Part shown: in pieces, positions 26,601 to 35,195 of the stretch
Layout of the letters: the number at the start of each line of letters is the position of its first letter
How positions within the stretch are numbered: the stretch's first letter is position 1
Origin: Spinacia oleracea
Taxonomy: Eukaryota > Streptophyta > Magnoliopsida > Caryophyllales > Amaranthaceae
Length of the DNA: 64,000 nt
Assembly (NCBI RefSeq): GCF_020520425.1
Contig: NC_079488.1
Location: 90,005,285-90,069,284 of the forward strand
Direction of reading: 5' to 3'
Position numbers and translations under genes: made by a program
The notes under the pieces: generated by a model
Database searches by the model: none
What the model was told of the DNA's origin: nothing
Seen by the model: the letters and a program-made list of their open reading frames with translations, nothing else

Positions 26601-28832
26601 TTATTGGTGATCCGTAATTTCACTTGAGAATATGAGAAGCACGTCATTTTTCAAATAAGCATGCATGGGTGATCCGTAATTTCATTTGTTTTAGATTTTA
26701 AATGGTTGCACGTATTGAAGTTAATTATTCGTACGTTGAAGCTTGGATATAATAAGCGGCCTTTGGAGGTATTCCGTTGTTTGTTTTTGAGTTAGACTAT
26801 TTAAGTTAATCCGTTTTTCAACTAATTATTTCATCTACCTTATATCATGGCGGTAACGTCTCTCTAGTTTCTCTATTATCAAATAAAAGGTGTTTTAAAT
26901 AGAGAGGAATATGGGGGTGTTACACTGTAAGCCATCAATAGCTTATGAAGTCACCGCGTCCATGCTAACTCTACATTTTTACAGGACCACAAATCCGGCT
27001 ATGTAAGAAAAAGCACCACGGTAAACTAAATAAATCACAAAACAACTTGAATCGCTTAAAAACACCAGGAAAAACATGTTTCGCATTGAGATTGGAATAC
27101 ACATTACCTCTTCTTCTAACTTTGCATGCCGAGTAATCCCAGCTTTCATTGCATTTGTCTTTTCTGGCCTACCAATAGTGAGAACAAATTCCATTTGTTT
27201 CTCACACCACTCCTAGAAGTATCAACAAAACAAAATAAATATTAGCTACTTAAGTTCAGCCATAGACATTTGAAACAAAGTGGAAACAAAACCAGCCCAT
27301 TAGCAACAATTCAACATACAAAAATATAGCTTTACATCCACGTTAGAAGATAATGATGACAACTGGTAATTCCATCGCATATCATACATACAAATGATAA
27401 TTAATAAGAATTTCTATTATATAAGTGAAGAGGTGAGGTTATTTTAGTAAATCCACGTTTGGTGTCCCCCTTGGATTACTAAAATACCCTCCACACTTAT
27501 AGAATAGAGAATATAGTAACAACTTATCCAATAGGAAAAGCCCAAAGAAACATTTTTTAATCAATCTAGCCCCTTAAATAAATTCTTACCATTTTAATCA
27601 ATCAGTTTATATGCGTTCGGCTCTATCCAACTTATCTGTTTCTTATATTCGCACGCATCGCAGTATATTATATTTTTTACATGTTATTTCAGGTTTAAAT
27701 GTAATAACACAAATCTATTTCTTATATTTGCACGCATCACGTGCATATAAGACTAGTACAATATACTTATATACTTCAGCTATTCTTTTTTACACGACAC
27801 AATTTTTTATTATGATTACCAATGCAATATTTCAATCATTAACATTTTTAAGGGTTTTTCTACGTTGTACCCTGTATTTCATTGATTTCTATGTTGTATT
27901 ATTCATCAATTCCAAATAATGCCTAAAAATATAAAATTCTTGTTCAAAACCAAAGAATAATTAAACCCCTAGCAAAAGCTTCCGACTTCAATAACATCAT
28001 CTCAATGAAATGCAATTCATACAAAAGAAGCAAGAAAAAGCTCTTTTACATTACTCCTATATTCAAAAGCAAATTAAGTAAAATTATTAGACATCAACCA
28101 ATTCCCAAAATGCCTGAATTTCTTGTTCAAAACCAAACAATAATTAGATCCCTCCCGAAAGCTTCCAAGTTCAACATCATCTCAGTAAAATCTCTACAGA
28201 CGACGAATTCCGCTAATTAACAACATCACAAATCAGTAATAACAACGATTATACTCACTGCCAATTCTAAAATTTCAGTACCTTACACTCAAACTTCTAA
28301 ACCAAGCCAAAGTTCCCAACTTCACTAACATCATATAGTTTCTTAATTTCAAGCAATACTACGTCACTAAAATCACCCAAATTAACAGATTATAATATCA
28401 TCAAACTATGCAAAAGCAAATAAAACCCAGTTCAGCAAACACTAAATTAAAATGAAATCAACAAAGAAAAATCAAAAACCCATTTACCGTAGATGTCAAA
28501 TCAGTGACAGATAATCCTCTATTCTTTCTAAATTTGCTCAAAAGGGAATCCGAAACCTTATTCTTCTTTCTCTGGGGACTCTGTATTTTACCCAAATCTT
28601 CAACATCGTTACAAACAATTGAACTCGAGAAGCTTCTAGTGGAAGCAATTGAGATGGACTGAAAAGAGGTGGAACAGAGGACAGAGAGTGAAGAACGGCG
28701 AGATGCTAAAGAAAATGCGGCTTCAATGAAGGCCATTTCTTCATCACTCACAATTTCAACTGGGATTTTGATTTCTGCGTCATTTTCTTGGATTTCGCTG
28801 CTTGTGATTTGGTAATCGGGGGAACCCGACAT
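11617..28832 (-). CDS. EXO5: Exonuclease V (EXO5/DEM1 family), organelle-type in plants
   Basis: Seven exons join in phase to 393 residues: 28488-28832, 27108-27212, 20507-20628, 13786-13935, 13535-13688, 12477-12553, 11617-11845, all GT/AG. The family is a single-strand DNA exonuclease of the PD-(D/E)XK (RecB-like) fold with a 4Fe-4S cluster. Visible motifs: GLSVTDLT before the first cluster Cys (EWCEK, Cys118); [12 protein letters not shown]; catalytic GVIDE (Asp205) and LVDTKTR (Asp222, Lys224); and [13 protein letters not shown] giving Cys368-x2-Cys371-x5-Cys377, the spacing of human EXO5. The Ser-rich N-terminus fits the plant annotation as a chloroplast/mitochondrial protein, but targeting is inferred. 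Introns 2 and 3 are about 6.5 kb each because of mobile elements. No lesion is seen in the coding exons. Confidence 0.93.
15034..18868 (+). mobile_element. RTE-clade LINE, decayed copy 1, in EXO5 intron 3
   Basis: It begins AACTCCGCCTGTGAG and ends with CAAATCATTTTGGGACTA plus a short (TTG)n tail, exactly as copy 2 at 22848-26534 does. Across its length it matches copy 2 at most positions, including endonuclease ([12 protein letters not shown]), RT ([28 protein letters not shown]) and the C-terminal [16 protein letters not shown] block. Many stops and frameshifts (well over ten) split it into short frames. No clear target duplication is seen. It is antisense to EXO5. A Stowaway MITE interrupts it at 15525-15775. 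Confidence 0.9.
15525..15775. mobile_element. Stowaway (Tc1/mariner) MITE inside RTE copy 1
   Basis: The 251-bp insert has about 27-bp inverted ends (CCTCCGTTCCGTAAATATC and GATATTTATGGAACGGAGG) flanked by TA at 15523-15524 and 15776-15777. RTE copy 2 shows the empty site AACATATTATG, so the borders and the TA duplication are directly confirmed. It has no coding capacity and needs a transposase in trans. Confidence 0.92.
18869..19601. other. EXO5 intron 3 sequence, nothing recognised
   Basis: AT-rich intron sequence between RTE copy 1 and the next inverted-repeat element. No gene or repeat could be supported. Confidence 0.4.
19602..20477. mobile_element. Long terminal-inverted-repeat element (MULE-like), EXO5 intron 3
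   Basis: The left end (CGAGGTTTCACAAAATTTACC, then TTTCAAAAATACACCAAATA) is mirrored at the right end (TATTTGGTGTATTTTTGAAA, then GTGAAACCTC). The mirroring continues imperfectly through TAGTCATTAACA and CTAATCAACAC, so the inverted repeats are about 170-190 bp. The interior (about 19800-20200) is visibly richer in C than its surroundings, with long pyrimidine tracts and no convincing ORF. Long inverted repeats suggest a Mutator-like element; a captured gene fragment is possible but not shown. Confidence 0.65.
20629..21459. other. EXO5 intron 2, 5' part, nothing recognised
   Basis: AT-rich intron sequence with no gene, inverted repeat or tandem repeat that I can support. Confidence 0.4.
21460..21848. 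mobile_element. Stowaway-like MITE in EXO5 intron 2
   Basis: Ends CTTCCTCCGTCTCTTTTTG / AAAAAGAGGAGGGG are inverted and extend inward through TTCTTTACG / CGTAAAGAA. TA flanks both sides (21458-21459, 21849-21850). It is 389 bp and non-coding. Confidence 0.8.
22062..22368. mobile_element. Stowaway-like MITE in EXO5 intron 2
   Basis: CTCCCTCAGTCCCTCCGTATTT at the left pairs with AAATACGGTGGGAG at the right, and TTTTTAG / CTAAAAA continues inward. TA flanks both ends. A second partial copy of the end motif (CTTCCGGGCGCATTTTTTTAG) near 22104 hints at a compound or re-inserted MITE. Confidence 0.75.
22989..26155 (+). pseudogene. RTE ORF: AP endonuclease plus reverse transcriptase, one frameshift
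   Basis: The ATG at 22989 opens a 469-residue frame with a Cys-containing repeat-rich N-terminus, a (Gly-Lys)n stretch (about residues 87-103), then endonuclease motifs [32 protein letters not shown] and TQHRLVV. The frame is lost at an A-run near 24375, where copy 1 has four A and this copy three. The next frame (24416-26155) carries RT motifs [42 protein letters not shown] and MFADDIVL and the C-terminal [11 protein letters not shown] block. Plant annotations often mislabel this protein 'craniofacial development protein 2-like'. No other stop is seen. Confidence 0.9.
23050..23298 (+). repeat. Repeats in the RTE N-terminal coding region
   Basis: Imperfect units containing AAxxTGCAAGGGTxGC and GCCCGGGTG recur about three times between 23050 and 23240. 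They are followed by a (GGTAAG)-type hexamer array at 23247-23298 that encodes Gly-Lys repeats. Copy 1 holds the first repeats but only a short hexamer stretch. Confidence 0.8.
26552..27107. other. EXO5 intron 2, 3'-flank side, nothing recognised
   Basis: AT-rich intron sequence between the RTE target duplication and exon 2. No feature is supported. Confidence 0.4.
27411..27508. repeat. Short hairpin/MITE remnant in EXO5 intron 1
   Basis: TATTATATAAGTG ... GTTATTTTAGTAAATCCA is mirrored by TGGATTACTAAAATA ... CACTTATAGAATA around a loop of about 16 bp. The near-100-bp fold-back looks like a tiny MITE or its remnant. Confidence 0.6.
27918..28200. repeat. Imperfect direct repeat in EXO5 intron 1
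   Basis: The block with TTCTTGTTCAAAACCAAA, AATAATTA, CCC and AAAGCTTCC at about 27936-28000 recurs at about 28120-28190. The two copies are about 190 bp apart. No function is evident. Confidence 0.6.
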
Positions 28833-29330
28833 CTGTTTGTAATTAACGAATGAGGGTTGATTCGAAAAAGAAGGAGATTTTAAATTGCACGTTAGACCAC
28901 TCCCATCAATGCGGAAAAAAAACTCTTCACCACTATCTCTCTACCACTTTCTTACTCCTCACCCCTTTTACTTTTACTATTCACTAAATCCCACCACACT
29001 TTCTATTTCCCACATACTCCATCCTTTTTGTATTTATTCAATTATATTAATAACTTAAATGAATTTTAACAATTAGTTAAGATAAATTATTTAATTTACA
29101 TTAATCATTTTATTTACGTTATTTTTATATCTATTTTTAATACTATAAATTTTATTGAAAATATTTCATAAATTTAAATAAAATAAAGGGACACAATTGA
29201 ATAAATACATAATAGATGGACTAAAGCCTAAAGCAAGACAAGTTTCGGATAACTAAAACATTACAACAACTAAACACACTATGTCATAAACTTTTTTTTT
29301 TTTTTTTGAGGAAAAGATTAGGCAGAGATA

Positions 29331-32300
29331 TTATTGCAAATCAAGTTCCGCTAAAGTATTAATACTTTGCGGGAAGGAGTTCATACAAATTAATTCCGTA
29401 CTACCCCTTGTGTCCCATCTTGCCACGAGATGAGCTACTGTATTCCCTGCCCTTCTAATGTGAGAAATAATAAAAGCACTAAATTGTTTACCAATATCAC
29501 CTATATCATCATAAATCAGAAATAAAGGGGAGAGACCCTTTGTGTTTGCATCCACAGCCTTAGCCACCGCAAGTGCATCCCCTTCAAGCCATACATTAGT
29601 ATACCCAAACCTCCGTGCTATCACTGCACCATACCTTGCTGCCATTGCCTCTGCAGCATCGGGCATTAGACCCCCATTCACTCTCTTCGTCGCTATGAGC
29701 ATTAGCTTCCCCACCTCATCTCTCACCACAACTCCAAGCCCCGCATAGGTAGCAGTAACATGGGCGTCAACATTGATTTTAACCATCCCCCTTGGTGGGC
29801 AAGACCAGGTCATAGCCGAAATAGGCATAGTTGGGCGGCGGTAGCTGCTTATATTTTTAATGTATGTTCCGTGTTCTTCCACCATCTTGACAAAGCTCGC
29901 AGCAACCATAGGGCAGTTGGTCTGTTCATTGTCATATACACGTTTGTTCCTGCAATACCAAATGGCCCAAGCAATTGCCGCGATTCGTTTCAGCTCCTCT
30001 CTCGAAACCTTACTACGCAACCATAGCAATCTTGCCGCGAAGTTGGAGCTTGGGGCATCATTAATGAGATCAGCAAATGGGCTCCCCCTCCAAGTCTCCT
30101 TAGCCACGGTACAGTTGAACAGAACATGGATGATTGATTCGGTCTCCACACCACAACATCCGCACATATCATTAGCTGCTATATGCCTCCGAAATAAGAC
30201 ATCCTTGACTGCCATGCTTCCTCTACAAGCTCGCCAGAGAAAGTGTCCCAGTTTAGGTGGTCCTCCAATACTCCATACTGTCCGCCAGGTATCTTTATTA
30301 TCCTCATCCATACCATCCAGCTCCACCCTCAACCGCCCCATTCGTCCCAACCAATACCCCGATCTCACGGTGTACTCCCCATCCTTAGATGGCCACCAAA
30401 AGAGCGAATCACTAGGGAGGGAACAAGATAGAGGTAACTTGAAGATTTGTTCACATACCTCATCCTCAAATAGCTGCTGCACTAGGCTAGAATCCCATTC
30501 CCCACATACGGGGTCAAGTAAGTCACTCACACGAAGGTCGGGGTCAGGCACATGGGAAGAACGTGGGCTAAGTGTTGCATTATTCCCAGGAAGCCAGTTG
30601 TCCCGCCACACCAGAATGCTTTGGCCGTTTCCCACTCTCCACCGTACACCATCTAGCAACAGTGACTTTGCACCCCACATGCTTCTCCATGAGTAGCTTG
30701 GGTCAAATCCCCTACGAGCATCCAACACTTCATTATTTTTAAAGTAGCGCGCTTTCAACAGAGAGTGAAGAATAGTTCCCGGGTTATTGTGAAGGCGCCA
30801 CATTTGCTTGGCTAGGAGGGCTTGATTAAACACTTTGAGATCACGAAAACCCATACCTCCCATAGCCTTTGGTTTGCACATCGTCTCCCAGCTATGCCAG
30901 TGCATCTTCCTATTTGTACCATCCGAACCCCACCAAAACCGAGCACATAGAGCATGAATTTCATCAAGAAAACCATCGGGAATTTTAAATATACTCATCA
31001 TATAAGTCGGAATAGCTTGTGCCACCGCCTTAATCAAAACCTCCTTCCCCGGCCTTGATAGTAGTTTCTCCTTCCATCCTTGTAACTTTTTCCATATTCT
31101 CTCCTTCAAGCTTGCAAAAACCATTTTCTTTGATTTTCCGATGATAGTAGGTAGTCCCAGGTATTTCTCGTGCTTTTCTACTTCTTTTACCCCCAAAGTT
31201 GTAACAATTTCCTGTCTCCGAATAACATTCACACTTTTGCTGAAAACCACGTCTGTTTTGTCTAGATTGACACTTTGACCGGATGCTCTCTCATATTTGC
31301 TGATGATGTCAGCTATAACCGAGCACTCACCTACAGACGCTTTTGCAAAAAGTATACTGTCGTCGGCGAAGAATAAATGAGATACTTTGGGGGCACCATT
31401 ACAAATCTTTATTCCATGAATCCTATTTTCCCTGGCTGCCTTTGATAATAAAGTAGAAAAAGCATCAGCAACAATAAGGAACAAATAGGGAGAGATTGGA
31501 TCACCTTGACGAAGCCCCCTTGACGGGATCACGGACCCAGATATCCTCCCATTAATCTTGAAAGAGAAGGATACGCTAGATAGACAGTCCATTATCCTTC
31601 GGACCCAATTGTCACCAAAGCCCATTTTGTACATAACCTGCTCCAGGAAAGACCATTCAACTCTATCATAAGCCTTTTTCATGTCCAGTTTCAGAGCCAC
31701 CGACCCCTCTCTACCCCCAGCCTTCCTCTTCATTGAGTGAAAAATCTCAAAAGCCACTAAGGCGTTATCAGTAATCAATCTTTTCGGAACAAAAGCACTT
31801 TGGTTGACTGAGATAATATTCCCCAGAAATGGTTTCAACTTATTTGCCATGGTTTTTGAGATAATTTTATAGAGAACATTACAGCAACTTATGGGCCTAA
31901 ATTCCGTAATACGTTTGGGATTTTCGCATTTCGGAATAAGCACCACACAAGTTTTGTTTACTGCATTTAAATCAATACTTCCGTTCCACCAATTTTTCAC
32001 AAAAACAACAACATCATTACCCAAAATATGCCAAAATTTTTGAAAAAATAAAGCATGCATACCATCTGGGCCAGGAGCTTTGTTCGGATGCATTTGGAAA
32101 AGAGCTTCCTTTATTTCCTCGGCTGTTGGTTCTTTATCAAAAATATCATTCATATCACACGTAACCACTCTTGTAATTCCAGCCATAGCATCGTCGAACC
32201 CCACAGGAGTTTCTGATGCAAAAAGAACCGAGAAATAATTTGAGACAATAGCTTCCAACTCATCTTTGCTACTACACCATTTGTCATTATCATCTAGGAG

Positions 32301-33440
32301 TCCTTTAATGCCGTTCACTCGCCGGCGGTGACTGGCTTTATGATGGAAGTATGCCGTATTACGGTCCCCATCTCTTAGTTCATTAGCCCTGGCTCGCGCG
32401 TGCCAATAAGACTCCTCTAGTCTGTGTAGCTCATCAAGTTCGGTCGATAGAAGGGAACAAGTCTCGAACATAGTCGCATCAGGATGTCTAGCTTGCGCTA
32501 TTTTCAGTTGTTCTTCTACCACCTTTTTTCTCTTCTTAATGCTCCCAAAATAATCAGCAGCCCATGATGTCAACCGTTCCGCACACCGGGAAAGTCTCTG
32601 ATCTGCCTGTTCCCCAACACAGCTAGCCCACGCATCCGCCACCACTTTCCCACACTCCTCACTAGACAGCCACAGGGCCTCGAACTTGAAAGCCTTCACG
32701 TTGCCTCCACGCTCATAGTAGTTGCTAGCATCTAACAAAATAGGGGCATGGTCGGAGCTATATATGGGGAAATGCCTCACGGAGAAGTGAGGGAATAGAT
32801 TACACCATTCGGTATCCGCCAAGAACCTGTCAAGCCGCTCCCTTATAAACGTCTCCGGGGTTTTTCCCCTCTTCCATGTAAAGCAGCTACCTTTATAGCC
32901 CATATCACGTAACCCACAGACATCTACAGCCCCCCTAAATGCATCCATCCATTTCTCCTCTCTCACAACACCCCCTTCCTTCTCTATTGAGCTGAGTATC
33001 TCGTTGAAGTCACCGAAGAAAAGACATGGAAGCTCACTGCTTGCTGTAATGTTGGCCATGAGAGACCAAGTCTTATGCTTATTTTCCTGTTCCGGCCATC
33101 CGTACACACCTACCGCCCTCCATATTGCCACATTGTCCTGATCACATATGTCTGCACTGAAGTGATGCGACGAGAAGGAGCTCGTCGACACATTTATGTC
33201 ACGCCACCAGAAACCAATTCCACCCGAATTTCCCGCACTACTAAGACAAATACCCTCCGAGAAGCCACATATATTACGAACCCTCTCTAGACTCTTAGAA
33301 TCGATCATTGTCTCCATTAGGAAGACAACATTTGGCCTTTCCCTCCAGCACCAATCCCGGAGAGACTTAACTGTCCAAGGGTTGCCAAGCCCTTGGCAGT
33401 TCCAGCTTAATATTTTCATTGGTATTCGAGGGGTTGGCAT
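29331..33440 (-). CDS. L1 LINE ORF2: endonuclease, reverse transcriptase, RNase H
   Basis: An uninterrupted 1369-residue frame. The AP-type endonuclease covers about residues 1-235 (ILSWNCQGLGN, FLMETM, FFGDFNE, SSDHAPI). The reverse transcriptase lies mid-protein (NKAPGPDGMHALFFQKFW, LKLDMKKAYDRVEWSFLE, GLRQGDPISPYLF, and FFADDSILFA near residue 690). A zf-RVT domain follows (CGCCGVETESIIHVLFNC, near 1095). An RNase H domain of the plant type ends the protein (INVDAH near 1224, AEAMAARYG, VWLEGDALAV, RRAGNTVAHLVAR). It nicks target DNA and reverse-transcribes its own RNA. The expected catalytic motifs are all visible. It ends 22 bp before the poly(A) tract. Confidence 0.95.
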   Translation of the reverse strand: MPTPRIPMKILSWNCQGLGNPWTVKSLRDWCWRERPNVVFLMETMIDSKSLERVRNICGFSEGICLSSAGNSGGIGFWWRDINVSTSSFSSHHFSADICDQDNVAIWRAVGVYGWPEQENKHKTWSLMANITASSELPCLFFGDFNEILSSIEKEGGVVREEKWMDAFRGAVDVCGLRDMGYKGSCFTWKRGKTPETFIRERLDRFLADTEWCNLFPHFSVRHFPIYSSDHAPILLDASNYYERGGNVKAFKFEALWLSSEECGKVVADAWASCVGEQADQRLSRCAERLTSWAADYFGSIKKRKKVVEEQLKIAQARHPDATMFETCSLLSTELDELHRLEESYWHARARANELRDGDRNTAYFHHKASHRRRVNGIKGLLDDNDKWCSSKDELEAIVSNYFSVLFASETPVGFDDAMAGITRVVTCDMNDIFDKEPTAEEIKEALFQMHPNKAPGPDGMHALFFQKFWHILGNDVVVFVKNWWNGSIDLNAVNKTCVVLIPKCENPKRITEFRPISCCNVLYKIISKTMANKLKPFLGNIISVNQSAFVPKRLITDNALVAFEIFHSMKRKAGGREGSVALKLDMKKAYDRVEWSFLEQVMYKMGFGDNWVRRIMDCLSSVSFSFKINGRISGSVIPSRGLRQGDPISPYLFLIVADAFSTLLSKAARENRIHGIKICNGAPKVSHLFFADDSILFAKASVGECSVIADIISKYERASGQSVNLDKTDVVFSKSVNVIRRQEIVTTLGVKEVEKHEKYLGLPTIIGKSKKMVFASLKERIWKKLQGWKEKLLSRPGKEVLIKAVAQAIPTYMMSIFKIPDGFLDEIHALCARFWWGSDGTNRKMHWHSWETMCKPKAMGGMGFRDLKVFNQALLAKQMWRLHNNPGTILHSLLKARYFKNNEVLDARRGFDPSYSWRSMWGAKSLLLDGVRWRVGNGQSILVWRDNWLPGNNATLSPRSSHVPDPDLRVSDLLDPVCGEWDSSLVQQLFEDEVCEQIFKLPLSCSLPSDSLFWWPSKDGEYTVRSGYWLGRMGRLRVELDGMDEDNKDTWRTVWSIGGPPKLGHFLWRACRGSMAVKDVLFRRHIAANDMCGCCGVETESIIHVLFNCTVAKETWRGSPFADLINDAPSSNFAARLLWLRSKVSREELKRIAAIAWAIWYCRNKRVYDNEQTNCPMVAASFVKMVEEHGTYIKNISSYRRPTMPISAMTWSCPPRGMVKINVDAHVTATYAGLGVVVRDEVGKLMLIATKRVNGGLMPDAAEAMAARYGAVIARRFGYTNVWLEGDALAVAKAVDANTKGLSPLFLIYDDIGDIGKQFSAFIISHIRRAGNTVAHLVARWDTRGSTELICMNSFPQSINTLAELDLQ

Positions 33441-33529
33441 GCAACACCCTCTACTAGATTTAAGCTGTCTCCAGAAACTAACACACCATCAATCTTCGAC
33501 CTCTTATCGCCTCCATTACCACCAGCCTC

Positions 33530-34909
33530 TCACATACACACATCCTCATCAAAGCATGCCCTTTTCCTCGACAGTCTTGCACTTACATCCTCCTTCACTC
33601 CATCAACAGAACAAGTACTTGTGTCCCCCCTTTTCAGCTTGTTCCATTTCCTTGGTTTAGGACCTGTAGTCCCCACGGAGAAGGAGCCCTTGTCCACTGT
33701 GATTGTTGCCTCCTTAATCAATTCCGACGTTACTTCCTTCCCCGACTGAACCACCGGCATCATCCCACCACATTGGGGCTTCCCTGCATCCACTACATCT
33801 ACTCCTACTGAGGTTTTTTTATGACCTTCAGTAACCTCCATACCCTTCTTTAAAGATACTCCAACATCTACATTTGGTGACAAGTTTACCACATTGCCAG
33901 CATTTAGTTCCCTAGGCCTAAGAACCAGCTGTGATCCCATCCCCTTTACAGCCACCAACATCGATTCTCGAGCACACGGGGGAGATGTAGGACGCGAGCT
34001 CCTAGGGGAAGAAAAAGAAAGTTTTCGAGCAACACCTGGGGGTTCCAGCCTTATTGCATTTGGGTCGTTGAATCCCCCATGTCTAGCAACCCGGGGAGCA
34101 TGAGTAGTATTCAATCTGTCTAGCATCTTCTTCTCCTTTTCCCTCTCTGAGAAAGACAAACGAGATGATCGCTTATGAGGGGAAGCACCAAGCCATGGGC
34201 CATATTTGTACACCATCGTTTTACCATCCTCCGTCGCCCCTTGAAACATACAGTCACGATCAGAATTCCCTAGCCGCCCGCAGTAGTAGCAGAGGTCCCC
34301 CATGCGTTCATATTTAATTCCAACCCACTTAAAAGCAGTACCAGTTGCAACTTTAATCACTCTACGCAAGGGCTTTGTTATATCAATCATAACTTTAATT
34401 CTCATAAATTCTTCCCACCCCAAGGGGTCACTATCATCAAATTCAATAAAGCCTCCCAAATCCTCCCCAACTTCATAAGCAAAGGAAGCGTTACGTTTCC
34501 CAAAAGGAACGTCCGCAAGGCAAAGCCAAAAAGGGGATTGGTTAAAAGTTACCTCCGAAGGTTGCTCGTCGCCTTGGATGTCTTTCAATAGCAGCAAGTG
34601 GTCCGAGAAAGACCATGGGCTCCCATCTATAACTCTATCTTTGTCAGCGTCACAATAGAATTGGAACACGAAGAGGTTTGTATCGATCATACGAATAGAG
34701 ACATTATCATTGAGTCTCCATATTGCAATCAGCATCCTCTTCATTGCCTCTACGTTATACGGTCTAGTAGTCAACAGTTTGCCCACCAGCGTTAGGGATA
34801 GCTGTTCCCAAGAACTAGCGGTCTCCACTTCCAGTTCACCCCCAAAAACCTTATCTTCCTCCTCTGTCAGTTTTAGTCTCTCCCACTCCTTCACCAGATC
34901 ATCAGCCAT
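33530..34909 (-). CDS. L1 LINE ORF1: DUF4283 / zinc-knuckle RNA-binding protein
   Basis: An open 459-residue frame. Residues about 30-170 match the DUF4283 domain common in plant LINE ORF1 proteins (LLTTRPYNVEAMKRML, WSFSDHLLLLKDI). A zf-CCHC_4-type knuckle follows near residue 207: C-Y-Y-C-x4-N-x4-C, in which the usual His is Asn. The C-terminal half is basic and Ser/Pro-rich, as expected for an RNA chaperone that coats LINE RNA. The start at 34909 is the first ATG after the 5' UTR. Confidence 0.9.
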   Translation of the reverse strand: MADDLVKEWERLKLTEEEDKVFGGELEVETASSWEQLSLTLVGKLLTTRPYNVEAMKRMLIAIWRLNDNVSIRMIDTNLFVFQFYCDADKDRVIDGSPWSFSDHLLLLKDIQGDEQPSEVTFNQSPFWLCLADVPFGKRNASFAYEVGEDLGGFIEFDDSDPLGWEEFMRIKVMIDITKPLRRVIKVATGTAFKWVGIKYERMGDLCYYCGRLGNSDRDCMFQGATEDGKTMVYKYGPWLGASPHKRSSRLSFSEREKEKKMLDRLNTTHAPRVARHGGFNDPNAIRLEPPGVARKLSFSSPRSSRPTSPPCARESMLVAVKGMGSQLVLRPRELNAGNVVNLSPNVDVGVSLKKGMEVTEGHKKTSVGVDVVDAGKPQCGGMMPVVQSGKEVTSELIKEATITVDKGSFSVGTTGPKPRKWNKLKRGDTSTCSVDGVKEDVSARLSRKRACFDEDVCM

Positions 34910-35195
34910 CGAAAATCAGTCCTCGGATAGAGTATGAATTGTTTGTCGTATCAGGGACCCTTGCAACCGACACGATTAACGGGAATTCTACGTGAAATTG
35001 AGACGAAACACTCACGAACTCAGCCCTAGGGCACAAACAGCGCAAAACCCTCCTGTTGCTACTGGGTTCTCGAATTTTTAGCTAAGCTCACTATGTCATA
35101 AACTAAAACATCATAAAGCCAAAATATGATTAAAATAAAATTACGATAAATTAAACGCAACCACTAAAATAACAACTCTTCTTCGAGGCATGAGT

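Larger units (their letters stand above)
29292..35088 (-). mobile_element. Full-length L1-clade LINE nested in Harbinger 1
   Basis: On the minus strand: about 180 bp of 5' UTR, ORF1 (33530-34909), an 89-bp gap, ORF2 (29331-33440), a very short 3' UTR and a poly(A) tail (T-run at 29292-29309). A 15-bp target duplication, CACTATGTCATAAAC, lies at 29277-29291 and 35089-35103, with an ambiguous extra T. Both ORFs are open from start to stop, so the element looks structurally complete. An intact 5' end is unusual because most LINE insertions are 5'-truncated. Confidence 0.93.

Noticed and set aside
26979-27194. Stand-alone small ORF
   Set aside because: It is exon 2 of EXO5 read on into the intron; GT/AG borders and phase join it to the other exons.
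29860-30696. 278-codon plus-strand frame
   Set aside because: It is the antisense shadow of L1 ORF2, which has full domain support on the other strand.
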